Source of the DNA: Ornithodoros turicata
Taxonomy: Eukaryota > Arthropoda > Arachnida > Ixodida > Argasidae
Direction: 5' to 3'
DNA length: 64,000 nt
NCBI RefSeq assembly: GCF_037126465.1
Contig: NC_088201.1
Span: 128,960,665 to 129,024,664 of the forward strand
Position 1 is the stretch's first letter; every line of letters begins with the position of its first letter. Shown here in pieces: positions 11,220 through 20,950 of this stretch. The notes below the pieces were generated by a model that saw nothing but the letters and a program-made list of their open reading frames with translations, did not search any database and had not been told where the DNA came from. Made by a program: the position numbers and the translations under genes.

Positions 11220-12944
11220 TCACTGGAGTGGTGCTCGGGACAGGCAGTCGGCGTCGTTGCGTTTTCTTCCTGACTTGTAAGTGACGGTTACGTCATACTC
11301 CTGTAATCGGAGGCTCCATCTCGCTAGGCGTCCTGAGGGGTCCCTTAAATCAGCCAGCCAGCACAGAGAATGGTGGTCTGTTACCACCTTGAACGGCCGT
11401 CCGAACTGGTAGGGACGCAACTTTGTTATGGCCCATATGAGTGCAAGGCACTCTTTTTCGGTCGTCGAATAGTTCTTCTCTGCCTTGGTTAGCGTTCTGC
11501 TTGCGTAAGCGATGACACGTTCGACGCCGTCGTGAAATTGAACGAGCACGGCTCCTAGACCATCGTTGCTTGCGTCGGTGTGTATTTCTGTTTCGGCGTT
11601 TGGATCGAAGTGGGCAAGCACGGGTGCGGTCTGTAGACGCGTCTTGAATTCATGAAACGCCTGTTGCTGGGCTTCACTCCAGATAAACGTGGATCCGTCC
11701 TTCGTGAGGGCATTCAGGGCTGACGCAATTCTTGAAAAGTTCGGAATGAACCGTCGGTAGTAGGCGCAAAGGCCAAGAAAGCTTCGAACGTCTTTCACGT
11801 TAGAAGGAACAGGGTAATTTACGATGGCCGCCTTCTGCTCGGGGTCGGGGCGTACGCCGTCGCTGCTCACGAGATGGCCGAGAAATCTGAGTTCGTCGTA
11901 GCCGAATCGACACTTCTGAGGCTTCAACGTCAGCCCTGCGGTTCTGATAGCCTCGAGGACTTGCGTTAGCCGTTCAACATGTTCTTCGAATGTTCTTGCG
12001 AAGACGACAACATCGTCTAGGTACACCAGGCAGGTTTGCCACTTCAACCCGGCGAGCACTGTATCCCTAACACGCTGGAACGTCGCTGGTGCTGTGCAAA
12101 GGTCGAAAGGCATAACCTTGAATTCGAAAAGTCCATCCGGAGTGACGAAGGCAGTCTTCTCACGGTCCCGTTCGTCGACTTCAATTTGCCAGTACCCCAT
12201 CTTGAGGTCCATGGAAGAGAAAAAAATTGCGTTTTGAAGGCGATCGAGCGTGTCGTCGATGCGCGGTAACGGGTAGACGTCGTTCTTCGTTATCTCATTG
12301 AGTTTGCGGTAGTCGACGCAGAACCTGAGTGTTCCGTCCTTCTTGTTCACTAGTACCACCGGCGATGCCCACGGACTGGTCGACGGCTGGATAACGTCCT
12401 CTCTTAGCATCTCTTCTACTTGCGTTCCGATCGTTTCTCGCTCTTTGCAGGAGACCCGGTACGGCATGCGGTGAATTGGACGGGCCTTTTCGTCGACGAT
12501 GATGCGGTGCTTCGCAATGGGCGTTTGTCTTACTTTCGACGATGCAGCGAAGCAGTCACTGAAATCGTTGAGCATCTGGAGAAGGGTTTGCTTTTGAGTT
12601 GTATTGAGTTGAGGGTTTACGTCGAAATGTCCGGCCTCGTGTTCCGTGGTGACCGCGATGCGAGCAGTGTCCATCAGGCAAACATCCGTGGTGGAGTATT
12701 GGTCTACGATGACGGCTATCTTCGTGCCGTTCGCCAGGTGTTGTGGCTCCGGGCGAAAATTTCTGACCAGCAGTTCCAATATTCCGTTTCTTACGGGCAC
12801 AATTCCTCTTGCTATCCCAATTCCTCGTTCGAGGAGAAGTTGCGTGTTGCCTTCAGCCAACAAACAGCCAGTCGGTGCTCTGTCGCACGTAGCGGTCACA
12901 AGGACTGACGACAAGGGAGGCAGGTTGACGTGCTGAGTCGTCAC
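11220..12944 (-). pseudogene. pol: Gypsy reverse transcriptase and RNase H
   Basis: A long frame of about 570 codons. RT motifs in order: [59 protein letters not shown] (a G-to-D change against the usual MPFGL), the catalytic [10 protein letters not shown], and the [13 protein letters not shown] connection. RNase H follows with [31 protein letters not shown] and RNDADCLSR, giving the D-E-D-D set. The frame upstream is open in the same phase to about 13030. It ends at TGA 11220-11222, after which the same frame continues into integrase, so that codon is a nonsense mutation. Confidence 0.88.
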
Positions 12945-13032
12945 GGCGGTTACGACTGTGTTTGCGCGTTTCTCCGGGGTTATTCGTGCCCACCACTTGT
13001 CTTCTGATGTTTCCGGCGTTTTAAAAGAGAAC

Positions 13033-13440
13033 TCAATTTGTGAAGTCGATGATTGCTTCCTTTTCGACTACAAAGTCCATTCCGAGTATTACATCCCGTG
13101 GGCAGTTCGGCAAGACGGCAAAGTTGACGACGTACTGGATGTCACGCACTTGTATGACTGCCGTGCATCGGCCAGTCGGTGTTACGACGTGTCCACCAGC
13201 AGTGCCGATGTCAGGCTCATCCCACTTCGTTTGCACCTTGCGAAGCTACTTAGCCAACCTACCACTTATAACAGAGTCGTCGGCTCCGGTATCGATTAAC
13301 GCAATCATCTCATGGCCGTCGATGACTATTTTCAGGTTATTGGTAATTTTTCGAGCGTCGTGTTGGTGCTGCGTTGCTGTTCGTCGAGTTGGAGGAATTG
13401 TAACTTGTCGTCGGTCCGCAGCTTCACCTTCCGGAGCTGC
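13033..13440 (-). pseudogene. Gypsy aspartic protease, interrupted
   Basis: The frame is -1 relative to the end of gag. It contains the retropepsin active site LIDTGADDSVIS near 13290 and the second conserved motif DVILGMDFV near 13070. A TAG at 13246-13248 lies between them, and the frame ends at 13033 where RT continues in another phase. Pepsin-like retroviral proteases act as dimers with one DTG per subunit; the catalytic triplet itself is intact. Confidence 0.75.
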
Positions 13441-13445
13441 AGTCT

Positions 13446-14760
13446 TCAGTTTTCCCGGTTAGGGCTGCGCCACACAGGTCGTCTTGCCGGTGACGGTGAA
13501 CGTGCTCTTCCTGGCGACCTGCTGCGGTGGGGGACGCTCGGGGACAGGTCGCGTCGCGAGCCGGCAGAAGCATTCTGCTGCCGTAGATAGTCTTCAATTG
13601 CGGCGGGGCGGCTACCGCGCTGGGGGCGGGGGGCGTCGGGTGAAAAACCGGGAAGGCCAAGGCGTCGGTAGGGACATCGGCGATAGACGTGGTTGGCCTC
13701 TCCGCAGTGGTAGCAGAGCGGTCTGAAGTCGGGAGTCCGCCAAACGTCCGTTTTGCGAAACGGCTGAGAGTGTGGCGCGACGCTCGGAGTAGGTTGGACA
13801 GGCCGAGGAGGCGTCCAACGGTTTCTGTAGTACGACGGACGAGTAGGTGGCACCTGTCTCAGAGCTTCGGCGTAGGTTGGTCTCGGTACTTCGGCGTCGG
13901 GGTTGGCGGTTGACGATGTCTGGATTGCCTGCTGAACCTCGTCCTTGATGATCGCACCGATCGAAGACAAAGGGTCTTGAGCCTTCTCAGGACAGAGGAG
14001 AGCTCGTACTTCTTCGCGTACCACCTCTCGAATCAGCTGTCTGAGCGATCCGACGTCTAGGCCAGCGGTCGTGGAGAAAGACTCGTAGCCCTGGTGTCGT
14101 TGGTCGACGGCAGCGAGAGAGAGCAGGGTCCTCTCAATGCGGACGGCTTCGTCCAGAAAAGCGTCGGTCGTGGCGGGTGGATCCCGGGACAGGGCGCGAA
14201 ATTTTTTTTTCTTTTACGCCCCTCATGAGTCGCTGAACCTTCTTCTCCTCGGATGCTTTGGGGTCAGCTCGCCGGAAGAGCCGCAACACATCTTCGACGA
14301 AGCCTGTAACACTTTCGTTTGGCAGCTGGATCCGTCTGTGGAGCAGACATTCAGTGCGTTCAGCTCGTTGTTGAAAAGCGAACGCCTCACGGAGTTTGCT
14401 TTTGAAGACGGCCCAGGACGTGAGCGAAGTCTCCCGGTTCTCGAACCATGTCTTCGCGATGCCTTCCAGGGAGAAATAGACGTTGACGAGCTTCTGGTCG
14501 TCACTCCAGTTGTTGAACTTGGCCATCCTTGGCCGCTCCTAGTTGTCGACCCAATCGTCCACGTCGTCGGAATACTCCCCGCTGAATGTCTTCGGCGACC
14601 GTGCAGGGGCTATGGGCGTGGCAACAGGTTGCGCCACTTGGGTACTGGTCTCCGCAGTCATCTTCTTCTTGCGTTTAGGGGGTTCTAATGGACCGAATTC
14701 TGCAGGCAGACCAAGCTGTCTTCTGCTTTGTCGCAGTTGGTCTTCCAGGCCGTTGGACAA
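13446..14760 (-). pseudogene. gag: Gypsy gag, interrupted
   Basis: The frame starts near 14760 with a basic region (PPKRKKK), then reads a gag core with WSDDQKLVNVYFSLEGIAKT and TWFENRETSLTSWAVFKSKL, a region typical of Gypsy capsid (helical, with W-x-x-F/L-K). A zinc knuckle CYHCGEANHVYRRC (C-x2-C-x4-H-x4-C) lies near 13690, followed by an R/S/P-rich tail ending at 13446. A TAG at 14539-14541 splits the N-terminal part, and an A-run expansion at 14202-14210 shifts the frame. Gag binds its own RNA and builds the particle; this copy cannot make a full product. Confidence 0.8.
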
Positions 14761-14794
14761 GGGATGCCCCGCACCTCCACCAGAAATATCACGA

Positions 14795-15115
14795 AGCGAA
14801 ATGGGCCGGCGAGTCGTCGAATAAACAGCGAACGGTTTATTAGACTACTTGGTAGCAAAACACAAGAGTGATAGCTCTCTGAACACAACTGAGTCCAAAG
14901 AATGGATGCTCCAGCTTGGAGCGCACAAGCATTTAAGCGTCGCGCCGAAAAGTCTAGAAACAGCACGTGCGTTTGCCAGAGAGCAGGGGATGTGTCTGGA
15001 AGCTTCTTGCTTCTTCTTCAGCATGCGCCGGGATGAGATGTACCGTTTCGTGCCTGCCGTGGAAGTTTCGCGATGATGATTCGTGGCAATATTATCGTGG
15101 CTGTTTTGCAAGATA
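14795..15115 (-). repeat. Probable 5' LTR and primer-binding region of the Gypsy element
   Basis: Upstream of gag the minus strand contains AATAAACCGTTCGC (polyadenylation-like signal) about 45 bases before the likely LTR end, followed by CGACGACTCGCCGGCCCA and, 20 bases on, TGGTGGAGGTGCGGGG, a plausible primer-binding site beginning TGG. The outer end is less clear; a candidate start is TGTGATAC near 15138 or AATATTGCCACG near 15090. No second LTR exists in the window, so the borders cannot be checked by alignment. Confidence 0.45.
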
Positions 15116-15119
15116 TAGT

Positions 15120-15785
15120 ATCACAGACTTCTAAATTGAGCTAATGGACTTCTGCGTTCTTATTCCCCCATAGCATTCGTTACAATGTCAATGTCAAAAA
15201 CTGAGGGCAGACATAGCACCACACAGTATGCAAATATCATAATGTGATCTTAAAGTGCAAATATGTTCACTTCCACCTTCTTTGAACGAGAGATATGTGG
15301 AAAGTTTGAGATGTGCCTGAGGACAGCTATAGCAGTATGCATTAGACATTAAGGTCCTGGGCCCCACCTGTGTTTGCTGGAATTTGTACATTATCCCTTC
15401 GTGCTTATTCAGTACATGGACTGTCGTACTGGTTATTTTGCACATTATTCTGTCGTGGGTATTTATGATGAAGGATGGAAGTCACTGAAAAGTCAGTGTG
15501 TTCCAGCCTCAGAACATCAATTGTCTCATGTGGGTATTGATGATTTACCTGTGATAAAAGAAAGCGAGCCCCCGCCTGGTCTCCTGTGTCCTTTGTTGCA
15601 CGCATGTCGCTAGTGTTGATTCTTCTCTGTTTACAAATGGTATATGTGTTTTTGCTTTTGGATTTGCTTTCAACAGCGATTGTAATATTCCGCAGCTCGA
15701 CATTGCGATGGAAAGAACGCACGGCGCGAGCGCACGGCCCGCGCTATACGTATTGGTGACGTACGAGGTGACGTCATTATGACGG
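15120..15785. other. No firm gene; one splice-bounded open stretch
   Basis: On the minus strand a good acceptor, CTTTCTTTTATCACAG, at about 15565-15550 is followed by an open stretch of 47 codons starting VNHQYPHETID and ending at a stop near 15410. A terminal exon is possible but no family is recognisable, and the opposite strand is also open. I leave it uncalled. Confidence 0.25.
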
Positions 15786-15890
15786 AATTTGTAGTTTGCC
15801 CCGCAACGGATGGATGGCGGTGACGCTCTTTATCATGGCCGCCCTTGAAGACGTGGTGGCCAATGCAAGCTTCGCTACCATTTATATTTA
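15786..15890 (-). repeat. Repeat flank shared by both trinucleotide arrays, copy 2
   Basis: On the minus strand it begins GGTAAATATAAATGGTAGCG and ends CGGGGCAAACTACAAATTCC, matching the flank at 9476-9580. Here the array abutting it is CTG/TTG on the same strand, whereas in copy 1 it is CAG/CAA, so the array is inverted relative to its flank. Confidence 0.55.
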
Positions 15891-16410
15891 CCTTGGCAGC
15901 AGCAGCAACAGCAGCAGAAACAACAACAAGAGCAGCAGCAGAAACGGCAGCAAGAACAACAGCAACAAGAGCAACAAGAACAGCAGCAACAACAACAACA
16001 ATAATAACAACAACAGCAGCAGCAGCAGCAGCAACAACAACAACAAAGACACGAACAACAACAACATCAACAACAACCACAACAGCAGCAGCAACAATAG
16101 CACCAACAACACCAACACCGCCACCAACACCTGCGGCAACAACAACAGCAACAGGAGCAACGGCAGCGGCAACAACAGCAGCAGCAGCAACAACAACAAC
16201 AACAACACCAGCAGCAGCAGCAACGGCAGCAACAGCAGCAACAACAACAGCAGCAACGACAATAACTGCAGCAATAACAACAATAACAACACCAACAACA
16301 ACACACACAACACCAACACCAGCGGCAGCGGCGGCGGCAACAGCAACAAAAGCAACGGCAGCAGCAACAGCAGTAGCAGCAGCAACAACAGCAACAACAA
16401 GAACAATAAT
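15891..16410. repeat. Long CAG/CAA trinucleotide array
   Basis: About 520 bases of CAG, CAA, AAC and related triplets with scattered GGC and ACC units. All six frames are open for long stretches (N/S-, T/A-, Q/A-, V/A-, L- and C-rich), which is the mark of a microsatellite and not of a gene. One side joins the conserved flank, the other the 3' end of a SINE fragment. Confidence 0.85.
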
Positions 16411-16525
16411 TCGGGCTTTACGTCGCGAGACAACTGCGATCACAAGCGGCGCCACACTGGTCGGGACTGTGGATTAATTTGTATTACCTCAGGGTTAACG
16501 TGCGACGAAATATCGACGCTCGGCA
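16411..16525 (-). mobile_element. SINE 3' fragment (same family as 25446-25697)
   Basis: Aligned in the same orientation with 25446-25545, this stretch shares ACGTCGCGAGACAACT, a GCG-GCGCCAC block, GTCGG and a TCAGGGTTAACGTGCG-type block. The tRNA-like 5' half is missing. The SINE 3' end abuts the trinucleotide array, in the position where its sister copy has an AT-rich tail, so the array may have grown from that tail. Confidence 0.6.
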
Positions 16526-16533
16526 CACCACAT

Positions 16534-16932
16534 TTAACGTCCCTTGCTGAAGACGGCGTGTCTGAGCAACTTGTACCGTTCCACCAAATCGCCACCGTCC
16601 GCGGTCGGCTTTCTGTGCCCATATGTCATGAATGTCATAAACGATGCCACTCCGGCATTCCACAAACTGTTTCCTGCGGCTGATCGTGGCACGAGGGTGC
16701 TGCCGGCAGTAGACTGTTCAACCAAGGGCACAGCCCGCCGAGTTCGCCTGCACATTCGGGCATCAACACGTTCTACGGGCTTTTTTATTTCGTGAGACAC
16801 TCCATGCACATATGGAGCCATCGCTGTCCTTGAGTGCTCTTCCTTTTCCCGCTGCCTCGAAGACCCCCGCCTCACCTTCCGCAGGAGAACCTCAGCAATG
16901 CCACTCAGCGTGACCGTAGGATAATCGGCCAT
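16534..16932 (-). pseudogene. Penelope-like element C-terminal fragment
   Basis: A 130-codon minus-strand frame contains APYVHGVSHEIKK, close to the PYVHGVSHxLKK motif I associate with the region between RT and the GIY-YIG endonuclease of Penelope-like elements. In another frame of the same strand the following sequence reads GLCPWLNS and a cysteine/histidine-bearing stretch, CHDQPQETVCG, fitting the expected next segment after a frameshift near 16750. No RT catalytic box is present. It is a fragment broken by at least one frameshift. Confidence 0.45.
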
Positions 16933-17052
16933 TTCTGGTCATTAAACTGGGACATCAGACCGGTACGGAGCTGGTGAGCGGACCACTCATCAGGGAATCA
17001 GGAACAGAAAGCCATCTCGCGCTCCACTGCGCAGCCTATGGCTGCGGGCCTG

Positions 17053-17289
17053 TGTTAGGGAGCGGTCTGGTTATAGTCCGATACAGGGATCAACAGAGAG
17101 ATATACGAGGCTCTCACGACCCATAACAGACAAGAAAGCTGTGTTAGTGCACCATCCATTGAACTTCAGGGGCGGGAGATGGCTTATCTAAACGCTTGAA
17201 GTGTGCAGCGTCTGTGCCTTGCATTCCCTTGTTCCCCTCTCATTTACGTCCCTTTCCCTTTTGGTTCCCTGGGTTCGCAGAATAAACCG
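17053..17289 (+). mobile_element. LTR family L1, copy 1, 3'-truncated
   Basis: Begins TGTTAGGGAGCGGTCTGG and aligns over its whole length with 17736-17972, ending just after AATAAACCG, a polyadenylation-like signal. The last third of the LTR is replaced by unrelated sequence. The bases just before it, TGGCTGCGGGCC, resemble those before copy 2 (TGGCGGCGGGACAG), suggesting both retain the 3' end of an internal region and are 3' LTRs. Confidence 0.7.
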
Positions 17290-17735
17290 CACACTCTAAG
17301 AAATAAAGGGAGTAGCGAGGCGTCAAAGGCGCGCCAGACCCCCCTTTCACCGTTTATCCGGCAATGACTCCCCTCTTCCTTCTCGCACTCCTTCGAGCGG
17401 AATCTGTCGCGTGGGAGAACGGGGGAGTGGAGCGGTTGGAGCCCAGCCAGCAGTACCCTCAAAACGTGAGACTACATGAAACGGCTGCTCGCATGCTGTA
17501 AAACGAGTAGATGAAAAGTTTGCTCTGCTAATGTGCCATGTACAAACAACGATTGTGCACCGCTTAGGCAATTAAAAAGGAAAACGAAAAACTCAAAACA
17601 TACACAGACACGCATAATACGCCTCCCAACTCATATTCCAGGCTCCAGAATCCGGGATTTGCCGCTTCACCTCTTCGGTCCGTCAACGGATTTGAAACAC
17701 GCAGAAACACTGGCCAGCTTGTGGCGGCGGGACAG
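17290..17735. other. Spacer between two LTRs
   Basis: It begins with CACACTCTAAGAAATAAAGG, a motif also seen diverged near 19388. No coding motif is seen. The last bases before 17736 form a purine-rich GGCGGCGGGACAG tract that may be the polypurine tract. Confidence 0.4.
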
Positions 17736-18050
17736 TGTTAGGGAGCGCTCTGGTTATAGTCCGAGACAGGGATCACCAGAGACACATGCGAGGCTTTCAC
17801 GACCCATATCAGACAAGAAAGCTGTGTTAGTGCACCATCCACTGAACTTCAGAGGCGGGTGATCGCTTATCCAAACTACGACCTGTACAGCCTCTGTGAC
17901 TTGCATTCCCTTGTTCCCTTCCCATTTACGTCCCTTTCCTTTTCGTTTTCCTGCGGTTCGCAGAATAAACCGTAGTTGTTAGTCGGCCCTTGTGTTGTCT
18001 GGTTCCAAGTTGTCCTGGTTGTTGCGCTGCGTTGAGTTCAGTATGTAACA
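17736..18050 (+). mobile_element. LTR family L1, copy 2, full length
   Basis: A 315-base unit starting TGTTAGGGAGCG and ending GTATGTAACA, so with TGTTA/TAACA inverted ends as in BEL/Pao and Copia LTRs. AATAAACCG sits about 90 bases before the end. No 5-bp target duplication is seen (GACAG before, ACTTG after), as expected if the inner side is internal element sequence or if the copy recombined. The superfamily is not certain. Confidence 0.65.
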
Positions 18051-18258
18051 ACTTGGAAAACTTTCCGCGTGAACTGAAATACTCCACTACCTCCAATGCA
18101 AAGACCCCGTAGAACCCCTTATATTTTTCTGACCGCGCCACGGGCATATAGTATTTTGACTACACGATCCGACAGCACCATTCCTCTGCAATTTCCCCAC
18201 GCACGACTTGGCGTGACGCTGAGCCGTATTTCCCCTGTAACAATGGTGTAAGACTTAC
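18051..18258. other. Intron-like sequence after the metalloprotease exon
   Basis: Starts with the donor GTAAGT (18258-18253) on the minus strand. No downstream exon of the protease could be identified between here and the LTR. Confidence 0.35.
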
Positions 18259-18370
18259 AAGTGGCCCAGCTCGTGTGCAACATGGTGAACTTTGCTGTAG
18301 GTGAGTGCCGTGTCTTCTGCGAGGGCGGCGTTGTATCCTGGAGTGCAAAGTCCTCCCAAGTAGGCAAGTC
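18259..18370 (-). CDS. Exon of a reprolysin-type (M12B) metalloprotease with HELGH zinc site
   Basis: The minus strand has an acceptor (GTTACAAAG before 18370) and a perfect donor GTAAGT directly after 18259. The 112-base exon reads GLAYLGGLCTPGYNAALAED and then TYSKVHHVAHELGHL. GLAYLGG-x-C-T, then A-E-D, then Y-S-K/G-V-H-x-x-A-H-E-L-G-H, is the classical arrangement just before and at the zinc-binding HExxH of tick salivary reprolysin-like metalloproteases. The glutamate and both histidines of the visible site are intact. The third zinc ligand, in the next exon (G-x-x-H-D), was not found. The exon enters in phase 1 and leaves in phase 2. Such enzymes are secreted zinc endopeptidases; whether this gene is expressed or a pseudogene cannot be told from one exon. 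Confidence 0.7.
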
Positions 18371-18799
18371 CTTTGTAACGAAACGAAACAGAGAGGGTAG
18401 ATGCACCACAAGGCCAGTACAATAGTACGTGCAATTTGAAAACTGCAAGTGAAAACTGCACTTCTGTCAAACTGTGAGCGCAAATGGTTCTCTGCTTGCC
18501 ATTGCTTCGTGGTTTATTTGAAACATTGTTCCTCTGTTCAAGTATAATTTAGTAGCATTTTGTCATCAATTAAGGCATCACAGTGCGACGTCTTCGTTTT
18601 TCGTTCTGGTATTCTCTTCAGCTGATAGAACACTCAGTAACCATTAAGGGCTCTCCAGGCGTATCGAATTGAGTCAAAGCCCGAAAGAAGACGACGGGCC
18701 ACCGTTCACATGGATGCGCATCGAGTACAGGGCGGATAATGTGTCACGCTGCGTCATTATAGAAAATCACAAGACAACTTCCGCAAATACTGTCCTTTC
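18371..18799. other. Intron-like or intergenic sequence
   Basis: Upstream side of the metalloprotease exon on the minus strand. No further exon or repeat was recognised. Confidence 0.35.
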
Positions 18800-19007
18800 T
18801 ACACTCTAAATCCGGCACCCGATATGTAACGCATGAAAGAGGACCCGTATCTGGGCCAAGCGGCACACATGAGGTACAGTCCTCAACCAGCAGGTACAGT
18901 TCGCAACCACTGCGAAATTCAAGCGGTACAAGGGCTCCGAGACCCATCCGTACCGGCTAGGTACCTTTTAAGCGCGGTCTAGCAGAGCTGTACCTCATGT
19001 GTACCGC
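18800..19007 (+). repeat. Foldback repeat family F1, copy 1
   Basis: Begins near TACACTCTAAATCCGG and contains an inverted repeat of 20 bp with one mismatch: GCGGCACACATGAGGTACAG (18861-18880) and its inverse ending ...GTGTACCGC at 19007. A related copy on the minus strand at 27160-27030 shares the ACACTCTAAA start, GATATGTAAC-like block and a GGCCAAGCGG block. Non-coding. Confidence 0.5.
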
Positions 19008-19675
19008 GTGTTTCCGGCGCCTGAGTACGAACGCCTCCTCACGATCTCCATGCGCTGCAAACATATTGCGCGTGATTCCGAATACCAGTCAATAAATCCC
19101 CTTATGCAGCAGTGCCGTAATGGATCAGCACTATCATTCTATCAAAGAAGTGCAATAACTAGAACCCGTGACCGTGAGGGATCGCATGTTTGGGAAGAAT
19201 GCGTTTCTTGCAACCGCTGGCAAATCAGTTTGTTTTGAAACGTCGGGGAGCGAGGACGAGTCTGCTCGGTCTTTGAAGAAACTCGTTCGACGCTTTCAAG
19301 ATTGGAGTCATTTAAGGTGGGTATTATATCTATGAAGTAATTATTCGTCCGCACGACGCATTTTCGTTCGTCTTCGCTCTGATTCCCACACTCTCAGAAA
19401 GAAACCGGATACCAAGGGTTAAAAAACGATGCGTTTTTCAACGCATATTTTATGTGTCAGGCGCTTACCCATAGAAGCACTGACGGATAAAAAGGGCAAA
19501 AAAAAAAAAAATGAAGCGTCCTTGACCGTGCTTTAAGAGGTGTAGCGTGACGGATACCCCATCTGTCACCGCATAACCTTGACTTTTCGCTTTTTCACCC
19601 CCCCCCCTTTACACACTCTCTCCCGTACGTTCTAGGTATAAAAACGGTTCTCGTCCAGAACGGGGCGGTCGTCGG
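19008..19675. other. No recognisable gene; homopolymer tracts
   Basis: A-tract at about 19499-19511 and C-tract at about 19598-19606. No motif or exon seen. Confidence 0.4.
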
Positions 19676-19771
19676 GTCCCGCGAAATTTAAATAATTTGC
19701 AGCGAAAAGTCCGTTTTTTGCAAAGGAAAAAGACGCGTCTTTAGTCACAAATTATCTAAATTTCGTGGGAC
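19676..19771. repeat. Inverted repeat, 24-bp arms
   Basis: Left arm 19676-19699 begins GTCCCGCGAAATTTAAATAA; the right arm 19748-19771 is its inverse with two mismatches in 24. Weaker pairing extends about 8 bases outward (GGTCGTCG versus GTCCGTCA). A 48-base spacer separates the arms. It may be the core of a decayed palindromic transposon. Confidence 0.65.
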
Positions 19772-20269
19772 TTGACGGACGCGACCTTTCGGACGATCAT
19801 CGTTTTTGCTCATAACTCGAGACACGAACGAGTCCGACGCAGTTGTGTTGGACCCGTCAGGTGGACCGCCGCGGGAACGTAAGATTCCTGCGAGCGTGTG
19901 CTCTGTAGACTTTTAACAAGCACTATATAACATCGGAGGCTGAACAATAACGATAAACAAGGCAAGGTTATCACAAAACGTTTTTAATGCAGGCAGATGT
20001 ACAATTTGGCATAATTTTTTTCCTAAAATAGTTGAAAGCATCTGGCATGAGCTTTCTACACTGAGTGACGAAATACTTGATCACAGACTGAATGACTCAC
20101 TGCAAGTGAATACACAGAAAAATAACTGCAATCGTGCAGTGTTGCAGATAGGAACTTTCATGGCTCATGTATCACAGAGTAACGCATAATACAGGGTAAT
20201 GCACAGGTAAAGTACTTGTGTGTCCCAAACAGAGAGCTTTGATATTTTTTACTGCACGCTAACACAAAC
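19772..20269. other. No recognisable gene
   Basis: AT-rich sequence without motif until the 125-bp tandem array. Confidence 0.4.
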
Positions 20270-20950
20270 AACTAGTAACGAGAAAAATAAAACAAAGCTG
20301 ATAGAACGCGAGGGCCTGGGTGATAGATGGAAACACATCGGCTGTACAGTATCATAGTTACTTGCTTGTATGTAAATAAGCATCACAAAGTAACCTTCAG
20401 AGATTAAACAAAAAGCAAAAAGCCATTAGAATGCCAGGTTTTGGGTGATAGATGAGAACACACGGGCTGTGCAGTATCACAGTTACTTGCTTGCATACAA
20501 ATAAATGTAACAGACTAACCTTCAGAAATGAGACAAAAAACAAAATGCTGTTAGAATGCCAGGTTCTGGGTGACAGATGAGAACACATGGGCTGCGCAGT
20601 ATCACGTTTACTATAGTGGGGTGCAGACTTACCTTAAACAATTAGGCTTACCGAGTCTTGTTCTCAAGCAAGATCAGAGCCACCCTTGCCCGTTTGGTAA
20701 ATGTGCATTGAACAAAACCCTGAAATCGGTCACCGAGAAAGGTATCGTTCAATGAACATTTACCAATGGTGTCTAGGATAGCTCTGATCTGGCTCAAGAA
20801 CGAGACTAATTTTCCGTGCATGATTAAGATAGGTCTGTGCCCCACTGTAGCTTGCGTGTAAATAAATACGGAGCGCACGAGATTCAGAGCAAACAGCTTT
20901 TGAGCAACAAACAAAAAATTGTGTCAGTAGACAGGCACATGTATGGAAGA
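20270..20950. repeat. 125-bp tandem repeat, about three copies, one split by a MITE
   Basis: The anchor GGGTGATAGATG/GGGTGACAGATG recurs at 20318, 20443 and 20568, exactly 125 bases apart. Each unit continues through GAACACA-GGGCTG, CAGTATCA, GTTACTTGCTTG and AAATAAA. The third unit is cut at GTTTAC by the element at 20614-20847 and resumes at 20850 with GCTTGCGTGTAAATAAATA. The intact units therefore serve as the empty site. A weaker fourth partial unit may follow to about 20950. Confidence 0.8.
20614..20847. mobile_element. Palindromic Tc1/mariner-like MITE with TA duplication
   Basis: The left end reads TAGTGGGGTGCAGACTTACC and the right end, inverted, CAGTGGGGCACAGACCTATC. Pairing continues through most of the 234 bases, giving arms of about 115 bp. 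It is flanked by TA on both sides (20612-20613 and 20848-20849). TA duplication and CAGTG-type ends suit Tc1/mariner. There is no transposase frame. Neighbouring repeat units show the uninterrupted target sequence, which fixes the borders. Confidence 0.85.

Larger units (their letters stand above)
9906..15115 (-). mobile_element. Gypsy-type LTR retrotransposon, 3'-truncated and inactivated
   Basis: Order on the minus strand: 5' LTR, leader, gag with zinc knuckle, protease, RT, RNase H, integrase with GPY/F-like end. Protease-RT-RNase H-integrase order defines Metaviridae (Gypsy). Lesions read directly are: TAG in gag (14539-14541), frameshift in an A-run (14202-14210 on plus), TAG in protease (13246-13248), frameshift between protease and RT (about 13035), TGA between RNase H and integrase (11220-11222) and TAG in the integrase C-terminal part (10197-10199). 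No 3' LTR was found. Between the lesions the frames are long and well conserved, so decay is fairly recent. Confidence 0.9.

Noticed and set aside
9906..15115. An envelope gene (endogenous retrovirus) after pol
   Set aside because: Pol ends at 9906 and no env-like frame or 3' LTR follows.
15670..16683. Very long open frames (Asn/Ser-, Ala/Val- and Leu-rich) on both strands
   Set aside because: They are products of the trinucleotide array; the array joins a SINE tail and a dispersed flank.
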